This document shows, one piece after another, positions 24,353 to 34,248 of a stretch of 64,000 nucleotides of DNA. Under the pieces are notes generated by a model. It ran no database searches and had not been told where the DNA came from. It worked only from the letters and a program-made list of their open reading frames with translations. Both the position numbers and the translations under genes were made by a program. The DNA comes from Microbacterium sp. Au-Mic1 (GTDB lineage Bacteria > Actinomycetota > Actinomycetes > Actinomycetales > Microbacteriaceae): positions 1 to 64,000 of the forward strand of contig NZ_JAJTTF010000011.1 of NCBI RefSeq assembly GCF_021341785.1. Reading direction: 5' to 3'. Position 1 is the stretch's first letter, and every line of letters starts with the position of its first letter.

Positions 24353-27031
24353 CTAGACGATGGTCAAGTTGGCGATCTTCGCCTGCTGGTCGGCGGCGAT
24401 GAGGACGTTGCTGCCGCCGACCCCGGTGAACGTGTTCCCGGAGATCGTCAGCGTGTTGATCTGGCATAGAACGGTGCCGATCGGTGACTTACCGCCCACC
24501 CAGACTCCGGAGAACGGGGCACTCGATATCGTGTTTCCGGAGACGGTGAACGTGCCAGCCGTCATCCCCGCCGTTTCGCGAATGGAGTGGATCGAGATGG
24601 CGCCCGGACAGTACGTGTAATCACCGGTGCAGGCGTTCGTGACAGTGTTGTTCGTGATCTCGGCGCTGAACAGCGGGAAGCCCGGAGCGCGTCCCCAGAG
24701 GTAGATTCCCGCCTGGCAGGTGTTGCTCACCGTGTTGTGATCGATGACCAGGTCGGCGCCGCTGCTTGCCAGAATGCCCCCGCCTTCGACGGAGCCATCG
24801 ATCGTGTTGTCGTCGACGTGCACGAACTGGGCTTCCCTGTACACGGTTCCTACCCAACCGACCTGAATGCCCCCATCGCGGTTGTCATCGGCGGTGCAGC
24901 CAGTCACTCGCACCTGACGTGAACCTTCGACGTCGATGCCGTACATGTTGGCGCCAGAGCTCGTGACAGCTCCTACATAGACACCGGTGCAGGTGTCTAT
25001 CACGAGGTTTGAGCCGCTCGCACCCGACAGCGACACGTCCGTCACGGAGACGTTCTTCGCACCTGTGACATCCAGCAGCGCGCGGTTTCGACGGAGGTCC
25101 GGCCGGTCCGGAAGGGAGAACGCGACGTTGGAGACCGAGCATCCCTCACCGCCGATGATGCGGATGCCCTGGGCGTCTGGGCTTGTGCATACGATCACGG
25201 ACGTGCTTCCCACACCTACGATGTGTACGTTGTCGCGTTCGGCGATGGCGAAGTGATGTGTGATCTTCGTGTCGCGGAACGTCGATGACGACGGGTCTAC
25301 AACGAGGCGGAACTGTCCCGCGGGGACAACGATGATGCCTCCGGTGAGCGGCAGCGCAGCCAGAGCTGCTCGGAACGCCGGGGTGTCATCGTGAACGCCG
25401 TCTCCCACCGCCCCGTAACTGGTCACGCTCGCGCTCGGCAGGCCTGCCGTGCTCTGTGGCTGGGGGTCCGCCCATGCCGTCTCGCTCGGTTCAGCACGAC
25501 GGGATGCATATGGGTCGCTATAGGGGGCGGATGTCGTCGTTGTGAATCCCGTCATGTCACCGCCAACAGATCCGGTCACAGAGGGGAGAGCCGTGACGTG
25601 GTTGCCGCTCGAGGTGACGCCGGTCGCTGTGCCTTTGACAATGACGGAGGGACCGGTGTTCTCGATGATCCTGTTCTGGCTGATGTCCAGGCCGGAGATG
25701 GTGCTGTTGACCGGGAGGTTGATCCCGGTTCCATCAGCGGCGTAGAGATGGTTGCCGAAGATCTCGATGTTGCTCCCGGTCACCCCGAGCCAGTTCGTGA
25801 TCCCGACGGCGATGTCATTGTCCTCGGACGCTCGGACGCAGTTGTTCTTGACGGTGAGCGTGTCGACTTTGTTCAGGAAGGCGATGGCGCCGTGATAGCC
25901 GCCCCCACTCGCCAGAGCACGATTGTCCGGTCGCATCTCCATGCTGGAGCGGACCATCGTGTTGGCGAGTACGGTGGCGTCGATCAACGTTGCAGGCGAC
26001 GCTGTGTTGCTGATGTCGCTGAGGACCGCGGCACCCATGGTGTTCTCGATCCAGTTGTTGTCGATCGACTGGTGCGATCCGCCAAGGGTCATTCCGCGAC
26101 CCCAGCACGCGCTGACAACCGTGTTTCGTGTGAAGCGGACGTTCGGGATGGCAGTGCTGTCTGGGAACAGGTTGCTGTCTTGGTAGTTGGCGAATCCGTC
26201 ATCCCCGATGGCCTCCGCCCAGTTGTACGCTGCAACGCTGTTCTTGGCGCCGCCGTAGTTGAAGGCATCTGAACCGCTGTTGCGGAGGACGTTGTCCACC
26301 ATCCAGCTGTTATTCGCGTGCGGGAGGATGATGCCCGGCTGGCAATGATCGACTGTCATCCGGAGGATCTGCATCGATTCCGGAACCCGGACGAGCAGAG
26401 CGGTCGCGGTGGTCGTATGCCGGATCAGGTTGAGCGGAATCCACTGCATCGCAAAGTCTCGCAGCGAGACGTTGGTCGCGTTGACGAACGTCCAGCCCGC
26501 ACCCGCTGGGTACAGAGGTGCTTCCTGGCCATTGGTCGTCATCTTCGGTCGCCGGAAGACCACAACGCTCCCCTCCCCCTCCCCCACGAAATGGACGTTC
26601 GCGATGGTCTGCTGGTTCCACCAGTTGACGTTTCCCGCAGCGTTGGGCGGGAAGAGATATCGGCCGACGGGAAGGTAGACGATTCCACCGCCGAGGGCGT
26701 TCACCGCAGCGACGGCGCTGTCGAAGGCAGCGCGATCAGACGTTGTTCCGTTGCCGGTGGCGCCGTGATCCATGACGTTCACCACGGGCATGCTCGCATA
26801 GTCGATGATGGGCATGCCCTCCAGACCGGGCCGCCCGTAGAACGACGCCGGGAGGTTGGCGATTGTGCCGCTCGGTGTGAGGTTGCCGATGGCACCTGGC
26901 GTCGTAAGGCGGGGCCGGGAGGGAAGTCCGAATGCGGCGCCTGCCCCGCTGACCAGAGCGGCCGTGGCACCTGCTGCGCCTGCCACGGCTGCCGCACCTA
27001 TGAACGAGCGGCGGGTGAGTTCAGGTGACAT
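24353..27031 (-). CDS. Tat-exported protein with two pectate-lyase-superfamily beta-helix domains
   Basis: The 892-residue protein begins MSPELTRRSFIGAAAVAGAAG, a clear twin-arginine signal. Two GH28/pectate-lyase-3-like entry motifs, VNVMDHGATGNGTTSDRAAF (near residue 85) and VTSYGAVGDGVHDDTPAF (near 545), each start a right-handed parallel beta-helix rich in NxxxN ladders and repeated ITNNTVTN / VSGNTISS-type rungs. The start at 27031 has GGAG seven bases upstream and overlaps the previous gene by 11 bases. It likely binds or cleaves an extracellular polysaccharide carrying galactosyl side chains. Bond specificity cannot be read because catalytic residues vary in this superfamily. Confidence 0.8.
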   Translation of the reverse strand: MSPELTRRSFIGAAAVAGAAGATAALVSGAGAAFGLPSRPRLTTPGAIGNLTPSGTIANLPASFYGRPGLEGMPIIDYASMPVVNVMDHGATGNGTTSDRAAFDSAVAAVNALGGGIVYLPVGRYLFPPNAAGNVNWWNQQTIANVHFVGEGEGSVVVFRRPKMTTNGQEAPLYPAGAGWTFVNATNVSLRDFAMQWIPLNLIRHTTTATALLVRVPESMQILRMTVDHCQPGIILPHANNSWMVDNVLRNSGSDAFNYGGAKNSVAAYNWAEAIGDDGFANYQDSNLFPDSTAIPNVRFTRNTVVSACWGRGMTLGGSHQSIDNNWIENTMGAAVLSDISNTASPATLIDATVLANTMVRSSMEMRPDNRALASGGGYHGAIAFLNKVDTLTVKNNCVRASEDNDIAVGITNWLGVTGSNIEIFGNHLYAADGTGINLPVNSTISGLDISQNRIIENTGPSVIVKGTATGVTSSGNHVTALPSVTGSVGGDMTGFTTTTSAPYSDPYASRRAEPSETAWADPQPQSTAGLPSASVTSYGAVGDGVHDDTPAFRAALAALPLTGGIIVVPAGQFRLVVDPSSSTFRDTKITHHFAIAERDNVHIVGVGSTSVIVCTSPDAQGIRIIGGEGCSVSNVAFSLPDRPDLRRNRALLDVTGAKNVSVTDVSLSGASGSNLVIDTCTGVYVGAVTSSGANMYGIDVEGSRQVRVTGCTADDNRDGGIQVGWVGTVYREAQFVHVDDNTIDGSVEGGGILASSGADLVIDHNTVSNTCQAGIYLWGRAPGFPLFSAEITNNTVTNACTGDYTYCPGAISIHSIRETAGMTAGTFTVSGNTISSAPFSGVWVGGKSPIGTVLCQINTLTISGNTFTGVGGSNVLIAADQQAKIANLTIV

Positions 27032-27911
27032 CGTTGTACTCCGTTCTCCGTTGCACTGCATGGTCGAATGGCGCGGTAGATGCTGCGCGCCAGCTTGTGG
27101 TGGGCCACCAGCTAAGAGCGGCAGCGGTCGGGGTGAAATCGAGGAGCGATCGGTGCTCGTTGCTGTCCAGCGAGGCATCGAAGTCCTCTCGCACGGCACC
27201 CGTCCAGCAGTCGAGCAACCGGCGAGTCGGTTCCTCCGAGCAGGTGTCCTCCGCAGAGAGGAAGTAGGGACCGGGACCGGCGCCACTTCCGACGGCCGCG
27301 AGGACGAACGCGCGTGCGCAGTCGTCGAGGTCTACATAGGCGAAGAGTTCGCTCGCCGAGCGAGGCAGCCCGATGAAGTCCGGTGCGTGCCACGTCGTGT
27401 AGTCGCCGGCATCCGCGATGTACGGCGGGCGGAGGATGACGACCTCTAGCGGCGTGGCACGGTGGAGATAGAGCAAGTACTCCTCAGCCAGGCGCTTCGA
27501 GATCTGATAGGGGGTGACCGGATGCGCCCGCTGCCGAGCGTCGATAGGCAAGTCATCGGGCCTGCCCGGTCCGGTCACTCCGAGCGCGTTGATGCTGGAT
27601 GCGTAGACGAACCTCTCACAGCCGGCCTTGAGTGCCCGGTCGGCGAGCGCGATGGTCCCGAGCGCATTCGTTCTCAGGATCTCGGCGGGTGTACCCGCAC
27701 TGTCGCTCGGGAGCGCCGCAAGGTGGATCACACCCTCGACGCCGGAGAGCGCTTCCGAGGCGTCGTGCGGATCCGCGACGTCCCCCGTCCGGTGATCCGG
27801 GCGCTCACCGGGCGAACGATCGAAGGTCCTACAGGGGATGCCTGCGGCGTCCAGGTGCCGCACGAGCACCCGCCCGAGCTTTCCTTCACTTCCCGTGACA
27901 AGCCAGGTCAT
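27021..27911 (-). CDS. Extended SDR: NAD(P)-dependent epimerase/dehydrogenase
   Basis: The 296-residue protein has the N-terminal TGSEGKLG (a GxxGxxG-type NAD site), HLAALPSD, and the catalytic YASS...Y-x3-K (PYQISKRLAEEY). Size and motifs resemble uronate or aldose dehydrogenases and UDP-sugar epimerases. In this operon an aldose-oxidising role (galactose to galactonolactone) would supply DgoD, but that is inference. The ATG at 27911 overlaps the stop of the GH31 gene (ATGA), fixing the start. Confidence 0.8.
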   Translation of the reverse strand: MTWLVTGSEGKLGRVLVRHLDAAGIPCRTFDRSPGERPDHRTGDVADPHDASEALSGVEGVIHLAALPSDSAGTPAEILRTNALGTIALADRALKAGCERFVYASSINALGVTGPGRPDDLPIDARQRAHPVTPYQISKRLAEEYLLYLHRATPLEVVILRPPYIADAGDYTTWHAPDFIGLPRSASELFAYVDLDDCARAFVLAAVGSGAGPGPYFLSAEDTCSEEPTRRLLDCWTGAVREDFDASLDSNEHRSLLDFTPTAAALSWWPTTSWRAASTAPFDHAVQRRTEYNDVT

Positions 27912-29914
27912 GATTCGGTCTCCGCCCGGGGGATCCACGTGGCGAGTTCAGCCGCGACCTCCGTGCCCGCACGCACCAGTGCCGGCAGACCATCGAGCGG
28001 CACAGCGATCTTCGTCGTCACAGGCCCGCAGATGACCGTCCCGCTCTGAAGGGGAATCCATTCGCCGGCGGGCACGAACACCTCGCGCGTTTCGGCTCCC
28101 CGCTCGGTGAGAGGGGCGACGAGGACGTCCGAGCCCAGCAGGAACTGGTCCTCGACTTCCCAGGCGCGTTCCTCTTCCGGGTACTGGAGGAACAGTGCGC
28201 GCATCGCGGGGAGGCCGGTGTCGCGTGCTTCCTCCATCACACGGTGCAGATAGGGGCGCAACGTCTCACGGACGTCCAGAAGCTTGGTCGCGATGGCGAG
28301 CACGTCATCGCCGAAGCTCCAGACCTCGTTCGGCGCCCCATGCTTCAGCTCGCCGGGGACATCGGGGATGCGGTGACCATGCAGGCGCATGATCGGGCTG
28401 AACACACCGAACTGCAGCCAGCGCGCCATGAGCTCGCGCATCGCTTCGGAGTCGTTGGTCTCCTCACCGTGAAATCCTCCGATGTCGCTGCACCACCACG
28501 CCATGCCGCTGAGTCCCGCGTTGATGCCTGCCGGGATCTGGGCGCGAAGGGAGGCGAAAGTGGAAGGGACATCTCCGGACCACAGTGCGACGCCGTAGCG
28601 TTGCGTCCCGTGCCAGGCCGACCGCGTCAGGTTGAGCGCGTTGCGAGGGTTGTCGCCGGTCATCCCCTCGCTGAAGGCGCGTGCGTTCCAGTGCGGGTAG
28701 AGGTTGCCGACGGCGTCCGCGCGGCCGGCGGCATAGTCCCACTGCGACGGCTCCTGAGGCACGATCTCGGGTTCGCACGCGTCGAGCCAGAAGCTCTCGA
28801 TGCCGTGACGGCGGTATCCCTGTGTCACGGCGTCCCACACGAAGGCGCGCGCGTCGGGATTGCTCGGATCGTAGAAGTGCAGGAACGCCGGTCCGTCCTG
28901 GCCCGTGTCCAGGAACCGTGCGGCGACGCCCAGCCCCTCGGACCGCGTCATGAGGAAACCGGAGCGCTCCATGGCGCGGAAGTTGCGACTGCTCTCGTTC
29001 ACGGCGGGCCACACCGAGACGAGCGGCTCGACGCCGAGGTCGCGCAGTTCTGCGACCATCGCCGCGGGGTCGGGCCAGAGGGCCTCGTCGAAGGACCAAT
29101 CGCCGAAGAAGTTCCAGTGGAAGTAGTCGATGACGATGGAGGCGAGCGGCAGGCCTCGGCCGACGTGCTCCCGAGCGACCGCGAGCACCTCCTCCTGTGA
29201 GGCGTAGCGCAGACGCGACTGGACGAATCCGGACGCCCAGTCCGGGAAGCGGGGAGCGCGCCCGACGAGGCCGGTGTAGCGCCCGAGGATGTCGGCCGGT
29301 GTCTCCCCCGCGATCACGATGTAGTCGACCTGCTCGGAGTTCTGCGCCGACCACTGCGTACGGTTGCGGCCGAGCTCCACCCGGCCGGGGCTCGGGTCGT
29401 TCCAGAGGAGGCCGTAGCCGCGGTTCGACAGCAGGAACGGAATGGACACGTTCGAGTTGTGCTGGATCAGGTCGATGACCGCACCCTTCTGATCCAGAAG
29501 ACCGTGCTGCTGCTGCCCCAACCCGAAGAGCCGCTCTTCCGCGCGTGCGGCGAAGCGCACGTCCAGTCGCGTGGATCCGCCCTCGCGGCGGCTGTAGCGC
29601 GGAGGCGTCGACGCGAGCGTCTGGGGATCCTCGGCCAGGAGGATCCGACCGACGGGATCCGTGAACGTGAGATTCCCTCGAGGATCGACGGTGACGCGAA
29701 TCCGCCCGTTCTCGAGAGCGGCTCCACCGTCGTCGGAGCGGGTGAGGGTTCCCGTCGACGATGGGGATCCGTGCTCGAGCCCGCCGAGGCGTGTCTCGTC
29801 GATACGAGCGCGTCTCGTCGCCCGCACCCGGATGGCGTCCGGCCCCCAGGGTTCGACCCGGAGCGTCTCGCCCCGATGACGGCGCTCGATGATCGCAGTG
29901 TCGTCGTGTGTCAC
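27908..29914 (-). CDS. GH31 alpha-glycosidase (alpha-xylosidase/alpha-glucosidase/alpha-galactosidase type)
   Basis: The 668-residue protein has an N-terminal GH31 beta-sandwich, GLGQQQHGLLDQKG, the catalytic nucleophile D378 in FWLDACEPE, the acid/base D448 in WSGDVPSTF, and GMAWWCSDIGGFHGEE, followed by PIMRLHGHR. No signal peptide is present, so it works on imported sugars. The GTG at 29914 lies two bases after the permease stop. The DACEPE form of the nucleophile motif occurs in alpha-xylosidase-like GH31 enzymes; exact specificity needs biochemistry. Confidence 0.9.
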   Translation of the reverse strand: MTHDDTAIIERRHRGETLRVEPWGPDAIRVRATRRARIDETRLGGLEHGSPSSTGTLTRSDDGGAALENGRIRVTVDPRGNLTFTDPVGRILLAEDPQTLASTPPRYSRREGGSTRLDVRFAARAEERLFGLGQQQHGLLDQKGAVIDLIQHNSNVSIPFLLSNRGYGLLWNDPSPGRVELGRNRTQWSAQNSEQVDYIVIAGETPADILGRYTGLVGRAPRFPDWASGFVQSRLRYASQEEVLAVAREHVGRGLPLASIVIDYFHWNFFGDWSFDEALWPDPAAMVAELRDLGVEPLVSVWPAVNESSRNFRAMERSGFLMTRSEGLGVAARFLDTGQDGPAFLHFYDPSNPDARAFVWDAVTQGYRRHGIESFWLDACEPEIVPQEPSQWDYAAGRADAVGNLYPHWNARAFSEGMTGDNPRNALNLTRSAWHGTQRYGVALWSGDVPSTFASLRAQIPAGINAGLSGMAWWCSDIGGFHGEETNDSEAMRELMARWLQFGVFSPIMRLHGHRIPDVPGELKHGAPNEVWSFGDDVLAIATKLLDVRETLRPYLHRVMEEARDTGLPAMRALFLQYPEEERAWEVEDQFLLGSDVLVAPLTERGAETREVFVPAGEWIPLQSGTVICGPVTTKIAVPLDGLPALVRAGTEVAAELATWIPRAETES

Positions 29915-29916
29915 GG

Positions 29917-30861
29917 TTAGCCCTTCAGCCCGCTGAAGCCGACGCCCTGCACGACCTGGCGCTGGAAGATGATGAAGACGATCAGCGGCGGGATGGTCGA
30001 GATCAGCATCCCGGCGAGCACCAGGGCCTGATCGGCGTTCTGAGCGAGCCGGGGAAGAGCCACGGACAAGGGTTGCCTGGTGGGGTCGCTCATCGCGATG
30101 AGGGGCCAGATGAAGTCCTTCCATGCGCCGATCAGCGACAGCAGGCCGATGGCGAACATCATCGGGCGCGAGAGCGGCATGGCGATCTGCCACAACATGC
30201 GGAGCGAGCTCGCACCGTCCACCGAAGCGGCCTCGAAGAGCTCACGCGGAAGCGTGTCGAAGAACTGCTTCGCGATCAGAACGTTGAACGCGTGCGCGCC
30301 GGCGGGCAGCCAGATCGCCCACGGCGTGTTCGCGATGCTCACATGAAGGCCGGGGAGATCGATGATCGTGAGGTAGAGCGCGACGAGCGAGACGGTACCG
30401 GGGACGAAGAGCGTCGCGAGGATCGCGCCGTAGACGACGGGGCCGAATCGGGGTCGCAGTACCGAAAGCGCAAATCCCGCTGTGACGGCGACCAGGACCT
30501 GGGTGAGGGCGGCACCGACGGCGTAGACCACCGTGTTGAGCAGGTAGTGCCCGATGTCGAGCTGAGTCCAGGCGTCGCCGAGGTTGGACCATTGAGTGAT
30601 CCCGGGCCACAGCGATGCGGGATTCCTCAGGAGTTCCTGGGTGCCCGACAGAGCAGCTTTCACAAGCCACCACAGGGGTCCGACGCCGGCGAGCGCGACG
30701 AGGACCAGGAGCACGGCCTGGGTCAAGCGGACTCCGGCGCGCACGCCCGGCCGACGAAGATCTGCGGGCGAGATGACGCTGCGGACGGCGGTTTCAGGCG
30801 CTTTCCGTCTGCGGCGGGGATGCTGGTCGTTCAGCATTGGCGATTGCATTTCTGCTGACAT
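29917..30861 (-). CDS. Carbohydrate ABC transporter permease (MalG-type)
   Basis: The 314-residue permease has six hydrophobic segments and the coupling EAA loop (ELFEAASVDGASSLRMLWQIAMPLSRP), then LIGAWKDFIWPLIAM. It ends VQGVGFSGLKG, the common tail of the MalG/CUT1 class. The ATG at 30861 shares one base with the preceding stop (TGATG) and has GGAG upstream; a TTG at 30876 is a weaker alternative. No ATPase is encoded in this operon, so a shared MsiK/MalK-type ATPase elsewhere is expected, as is usual in actinobacteria. Confidence 0.93.
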   Translation of the reverse strand: MSAEMQSPMLNDQHPRRRRKAPETAVRSVISPADLRRPGVRAGVRLTQAVLLVLVALAGVGPLWWLVKAALSGTQELLRNPASLWPGITQWSNLGDAWTQLDIGHYLLNTVVYAVGAALTQVLVAVTAGFALSVLRPRFGPVVYGAILATLFVPGTVSLVALYLTIIDLPGLHVSIANTPWAIWLPAGAHAFNVLIAKQFFDTLPRELFEAASVDGASSLRMLWQIAMPLSRPMMFAIGLLSLIGAWKDFIWPLIAMSDPTRQPLSVALPRLAQNADQALVLAGMLISTIPPLIVFIIFQRQVVQGVGFSGLKG

Positions 30862-31829
30862 CAGTTCTTGCTCCAAGACCGCGTGAGGCGGAGGTAGACG
30901 GCCGAGACGATTCCGAGGGCGATGGCCAGGAGCACGCTCAGTGCGGTCGCATAGCCGAAGTCGCCGTTGAGGAATGCCGCGCGGTAGATGAGCATCAGGA
31001 TCGTCACGGTCGAGTTCTCCGGGCCTCCATCGGTCATCACGTATGGCTCGGTGAAGATCTGGAGGGTCCCGATGATCTGCAGGAGCAGGAGGATCAGCAT
31101 GATCCCCCTGAGCTGAGGAAGAGTGACGTGCCAGACACGACGCCAGATCGACGCGCCGTCGACCTCTGCCGCTTCGTACAGCTCGGGCGCCACTCCGGAC
31201 AGAGCAGCGAGGAACAGTAGGACGGTGCTACCTGCCCCCGCCCACACGATCAGAACGACCAGGCTCGGAAGTGCGGTCGCTTGCGTCTGCAGCCAGAGAA
31301 TCGGGCCGAGCCCGAACGCGCCGAGGACAGTGTTGAAGAGCCCGTTGTCGGGGTCGTAGAAGAACTTCCAGAGCAGCACCGACACGACCGGCGGAATGAT
31401 GACGGGGATGTAGACGAGCACCCGGAAAACCCCACCCAGTCTTCGAAGCTCGAACATGATGATCGCCAGCAGCAGAGGGAGAGGGAAGCCGATGAGGACG
31501 GAGAGCGCCCCGAACTTCACGGTGTTCGCGACGGCAGTGAGCAGCATCGGGTCCGCGAAGACGTGCACGAAGTTCTCGAGCCCCACCCACTTCGGCGGAT
31601 CCACCAGGTTGTTGTATTGGACACTCAGGAGCAGGCTCCGCAGGATCGGCCACCACGAGAAGACACCGAAGAGCACGAGCGCTGGCAGCAGGAAGAGGAG
31701 TGCCGCCAGGTCACGCCGCCAGCGGCGGGGTCGCTTCATCTGCGGAGGGGCCGGCGCCGAAGGGGTCCCTCCGGGGGAGGCTGACGGCGACGCCGCAGCC
31801 TCCCCCAGGGCGTCAATGCTCATTGTCAC
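30861..31829 (-). CDS. Carbohydrate ABC transporter permease (MalF-type)
   Basis: The 322-residue permease starts with a Pro/Ser-rich tail, then six hydrophobic segments and the EAA loop (ELYEAAEVDGASIWRRVWHVTLPQLRG), followed by FTEPYVMTDGGPENSTVT, the CUT1 MalF hallmark. The GTG at 31829 overlaps the binding-protein stop (GTGA); the ATG at 31823 is an equally possible start. It pairs with the 29917-30861 permease to form the channel for the oligosaccharide hydrolysed by GH36, GH31 and their neighbours. Confidence 0.92.
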   Translation of the reverse strand: MTMSIDALGEAAASPSASPGGTPSAPAPPQMKRPRRWRRDLAALLFLLPALVLFGVFSWWPILRSLLLSVQYNNLVDPPKWVGLENFVHVFADPMLLTAVANTVKFGALSVLIGFPLPLLLAIIMFELRRLGGVFRVLVYIPVIIPPVVSVLLWKFFYDPDNGLFNTVLGAFGLGPILWLQTQATALPSLVVLIVWAGAGSTVLLFLAALSGVAPELYEAAEVDGASIWRRVWHVTLPQLRGIMLILLLLQIIGTLQIFTEPYVMTDGGPENSTVTILMLIYRAAFLNGDFGYATALSVLLAIALGIVSAVYLRLTRSWSKN

Positions 31830-33205
31830 TGCTGCGCCTGGGCGACAGCCTGCTCCGCAGAGGACTGCGCCTTCTTCAGCTCCACCGCCGGATCGGCATC
31901 CTGCCGGGTCAGCACGGCCTGCATCACGGGGTCGAGCGCCTGGTAGACGAGTTGCGCCGCGATCGGCGGTTCAGCCTTCAGCTGGAGCTTCGCCGTCCCG
32001 GTGACGAACGGCTCGAAGTTCGCCGTCTTGATCGTGACGTATGGCTTGATCGCTGCGGCGATCTTGTCCTGAGTTGCGGTGTTGAACAACGGGACCGCGG
32101 GAATGCCGACCGGGATATTCGCGGCCGCGTTCGACTTCGCCACGCTCGCCGCGGCCGCAGCGTCGTACTGGGGTCGGAGCCAGCGATAGTCGATCCACTT
32201 GACAGCCGCGGCCGTCTGGGCCTTCGTCGCCTTGGCGTTGACCATGGCCACGCTTCCACCGGCGAGGGTGGTGTTCCCGCCCGACTGCGGATAGGCCGTG
32301 ATGCCGAACGCATTCGGGTCGCCCTGATACTGCTGAATGTAGTTGGTGTAGTAGTCGGGTGCGGAGATGATCATCGCGTATTTGCCTGCCGCGAACCCGC
32401 TGTTGATGTCGTCGTAGCCGAGCAGCGCGTTGGCGCTCATCGAGCCGTCCTTCCAGCGCATCGCCTGAAGCTGCTTGAGGTACGAGACGGCGTCGGGGTT
32501 GTCCACCTGGACCGAGTACTTGCCGTTCTTGCCGAGGGTCTCCATCGTCCCGCCGTAGGAGTAGGTGCCGGCGGTCAGATGCCAGCCGCCTGAGCCCTTC
32601 GCGGTCATCTCCGCGAAGCCGGGAACGCCGGTCGCATCGGTGATTTTCTTGGCGGCGGCCTCCACCTGCGCCCAGGTCGCGGGCGGCTTGTCCGGGTCGA
32701 GGCCAGCCTTCGTGAAGAGATCGCGGTTGTAGGCCAGGCCGAGCGCATACTCGGCGGTCGGCACGCCGTAGAGCTTTCCGTTGCTCTTCAACGGCTCCAG
32801 CACCTTCGCGTTGAACTGCTTGGAGGCGGAGAGCCCGTGGAAGTCGTCGGTGAGGTCTGCCACCTGCTTCCGAGCGATGAGCCCGGGCGGATCGGTGAGC
32901 GGCACCCACAGCAGAGTGGGCGCCGTGCCGCCTGCGAGTTCGGTGACGTACGACTGGGCGTTCCACTTCTCATCCGTGGGGGTCACCGTGATGTTCGGGT
33001 TCGCCTTCTCGAAGGCGGCGATGTCATCCATGAACGCCTGACGCGCTGCGGGCTTGGTGGTCGCGGGGATGCCCATCACCGTGATGGTGACGGGCTCTGC
33101 CGATTTGCTGGGATCCGGGCTTCCCGACCCGGTGCAGGCCGACAGCGCCAGCCCGATGGCCGCGGTCGCGGCAAGCACCGCTCCCCATCTGAGGGTCATC
33201 TTCAT
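31826..33205 (-). CDS. Extracellular sugar-binding lipoprotein (CUT1 family)
   Basis: The 459-residue protein has a signal peptide ending in the lipobox LSAC (about residue 22) and a SBP_bac_1 body (ITVMGIPATTKPAARQAFMDDIAAFEKANPNITVT, LYGVPTAEYALGLAYNRDLF, MIISAPDYYTNYI). Its size and the neighbouring permeases mark a CUT1 oligosaccharide importer. AGGAG lies about nine bases before the ATG at 33205. The longer open frame upstream overlaps the dehydrogenase gene and is not protein-like. Confidence 0.92.
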   Translation of the reverse strand: MKMTLRWGAVLAATAAIGLALSACTGSGSPDPSKSAEPVTITVMGIPATTKPAARQAFMDDIAAFEKANPNITVTPTDEKWNAQSYVTELAGGTAPTLLWVPLTDPPGLIARKQVADLTDDFHGLSASKQFNAKVLEPLKSNGKLYGVPTAEYALGLAYNRDLFTKAGLDPDKPPATWAQVEAAAKKITDATGVPGFAEMTAKGSGGWHLTAGTYSYGGTMETLGKNGKYSVQVDNPDAVSYLKQLQAMRWKDGSMSANALLGYDDINSGFAAGKYAMIISAPDYYTNYIQQYQGDPNAFGITAYPQSGGNTTLAGGSVAMVNAKATKAQTAAAVKWIDYRWLRPQYDAAAAASVAKSNAAANIPVGIPAVPLFNTATQDKIAAAIKPYVTIKTANFEPFVTGTAKLQLKAEPPIAAQLVYQALDPVMQAVLTRQDADPAVELKKAQSSAEQAVAQAQQ

Positions 33206-33249
33206 TGATTGCTCCTGTTTGTGAGTGGTGTACGTGCTCGGGTGTGTTT

Positions 33250-34224
33250 CTAGCGCGCCGGGACGACGACGTTGCGCAGCGGAAGCCCGTCTCGCAACGC
33301 CGCGATGTTCGCGGCGACATCTTTCATGCGGTTGTGGAAGACGTCGGTCGTCACGCCGGAGGTGTGCGGGGTGACGAGGACGTTCTGAAGGGCTCCGAAT
33401 GGCAGCTTCGATGGATCTGCACGGTTCCCCTCTGCGGGGTATCGCCACCAGACGTCGATCGCCGCCCCTCGGATTCTCTTCTCATGCAGAGCCGCATACA
33501 ACGCTTCCTCGTCGACGATCGGGCCACGAGCCACGTTGATCAGCACGGAGTTCCTCGGCATGAGCGCAAGCTCCTTCTCGCCGATCAGCCCCACGGTGCT
33601 CTCGGTGAGCGGCACCGTGACGATGACGAAGTCCGAGGTGCGCAGCAGGTACGGCAGTTGATCGGGAGAGCCGACCCAGTCGAGCTCGTCGGCGGCCGTC
33701 GACTGCGGATTCCGCCGGACCGCCGCGACCCGCATACCGATCGCGCGGGCGAGCCTTCCGATGTGGCTGCCGATCTCTCCGTAGCCGATGATCCCCACGG
33801 TCTTGCCGGCGAGCGTGTCATGCACCGGCGCGGTCGGATCCTGGAACACGGACAGCCAAGTCCCCTCTCGGAGCGCGCCGTCCTCGACGAGGAGGTTGCG
33901 TGAGAGGGCGAGCATCGACATCAGGCAGTACTCCGCGATCGCCCGCCCGTGATGCGACGTGTTGGCCACGACCACGTCTCGGGGCACAGCGGAAAGTTCG
34001 ATTCCTTCGTATCCGGCACCGGCGACCTGAATGAGCCTCAGCTTCGAGCGTTGACGGATCTGGTCCGCGTCCATCCGTGAACCCACGAAGACATCGGCAT
34101 CCATCGACGCGTGCGCGATGTGCTCCGGCCGATCAAGGAACTCCCAGCTCACGCCTTCGCCAAGCGCGGCGCGCAGCTCTTCCGCCAAGCGCACCTGCAT
34201 GGGATCAGCAACGATTACGTGCAA
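33250..34224 (-). CDS. D-isomer-specific 2-hydroxyacid dehydrogenase
   Basis: The 324-residue protein starts at a TTG with GAGGAG six to seven bases upstream; no ATG fits. It has the NAD-binding fold GIIGYGEIGSHIGRLARA, the catalytic Arg in NVARGPIVDEEALYAAL, a Glu region and the catalytic His in VTPHTSG. It would interconvert a 2-hydroxy acid and a 2-keto acid, or serve as a glyoxylate/keto-sugar-acid reductase. As first gene of the galactonate operon it may handle a keto-acid by-product, but the substrate is not deducible. Confidence 0.85.
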   Translation of the reverse strand: MHVIVADPMQVRLAEELRAALGEGVSWEFLDRPEHIAHASMDADVFVGSRMDADQIRQRSKLRLIQVAGAGYEGIELSAVPRDVVVANTSHHGRAIAEYCLMSMLALSRNLLVEDGALREGTWLSVFQDPTAPVHDTLAGKTVGIIGYGEIGSHIGRLARAIGMRVAAVRRNPQSTAADELDWVGSPDQLPYLLRTSDFVIVTVPLTESTVGLIGEKELALMPRNSVLINVARGPIVDEEALYAALHEKRIRGAAIDVWWRYPAEGNRADPSKLPFGALQNVLVTPHTSGVTTDVFHNRMKDVAANIAALRDGLPLRNVVVPAR

Positions 34225-34248
34225 CAGTTTCTCCTCGATCGATTCTCG

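Noticed and set aside
27026..27039. TGACATCGTTGTAC, twelve of fourteen bases like the fructan LacI operator
   Set aside because: It lies inside coding overlap in the middle of the galactoside operon, and its sequence is explained by the end of the SDR gene (YNDVT) and the start of the next.
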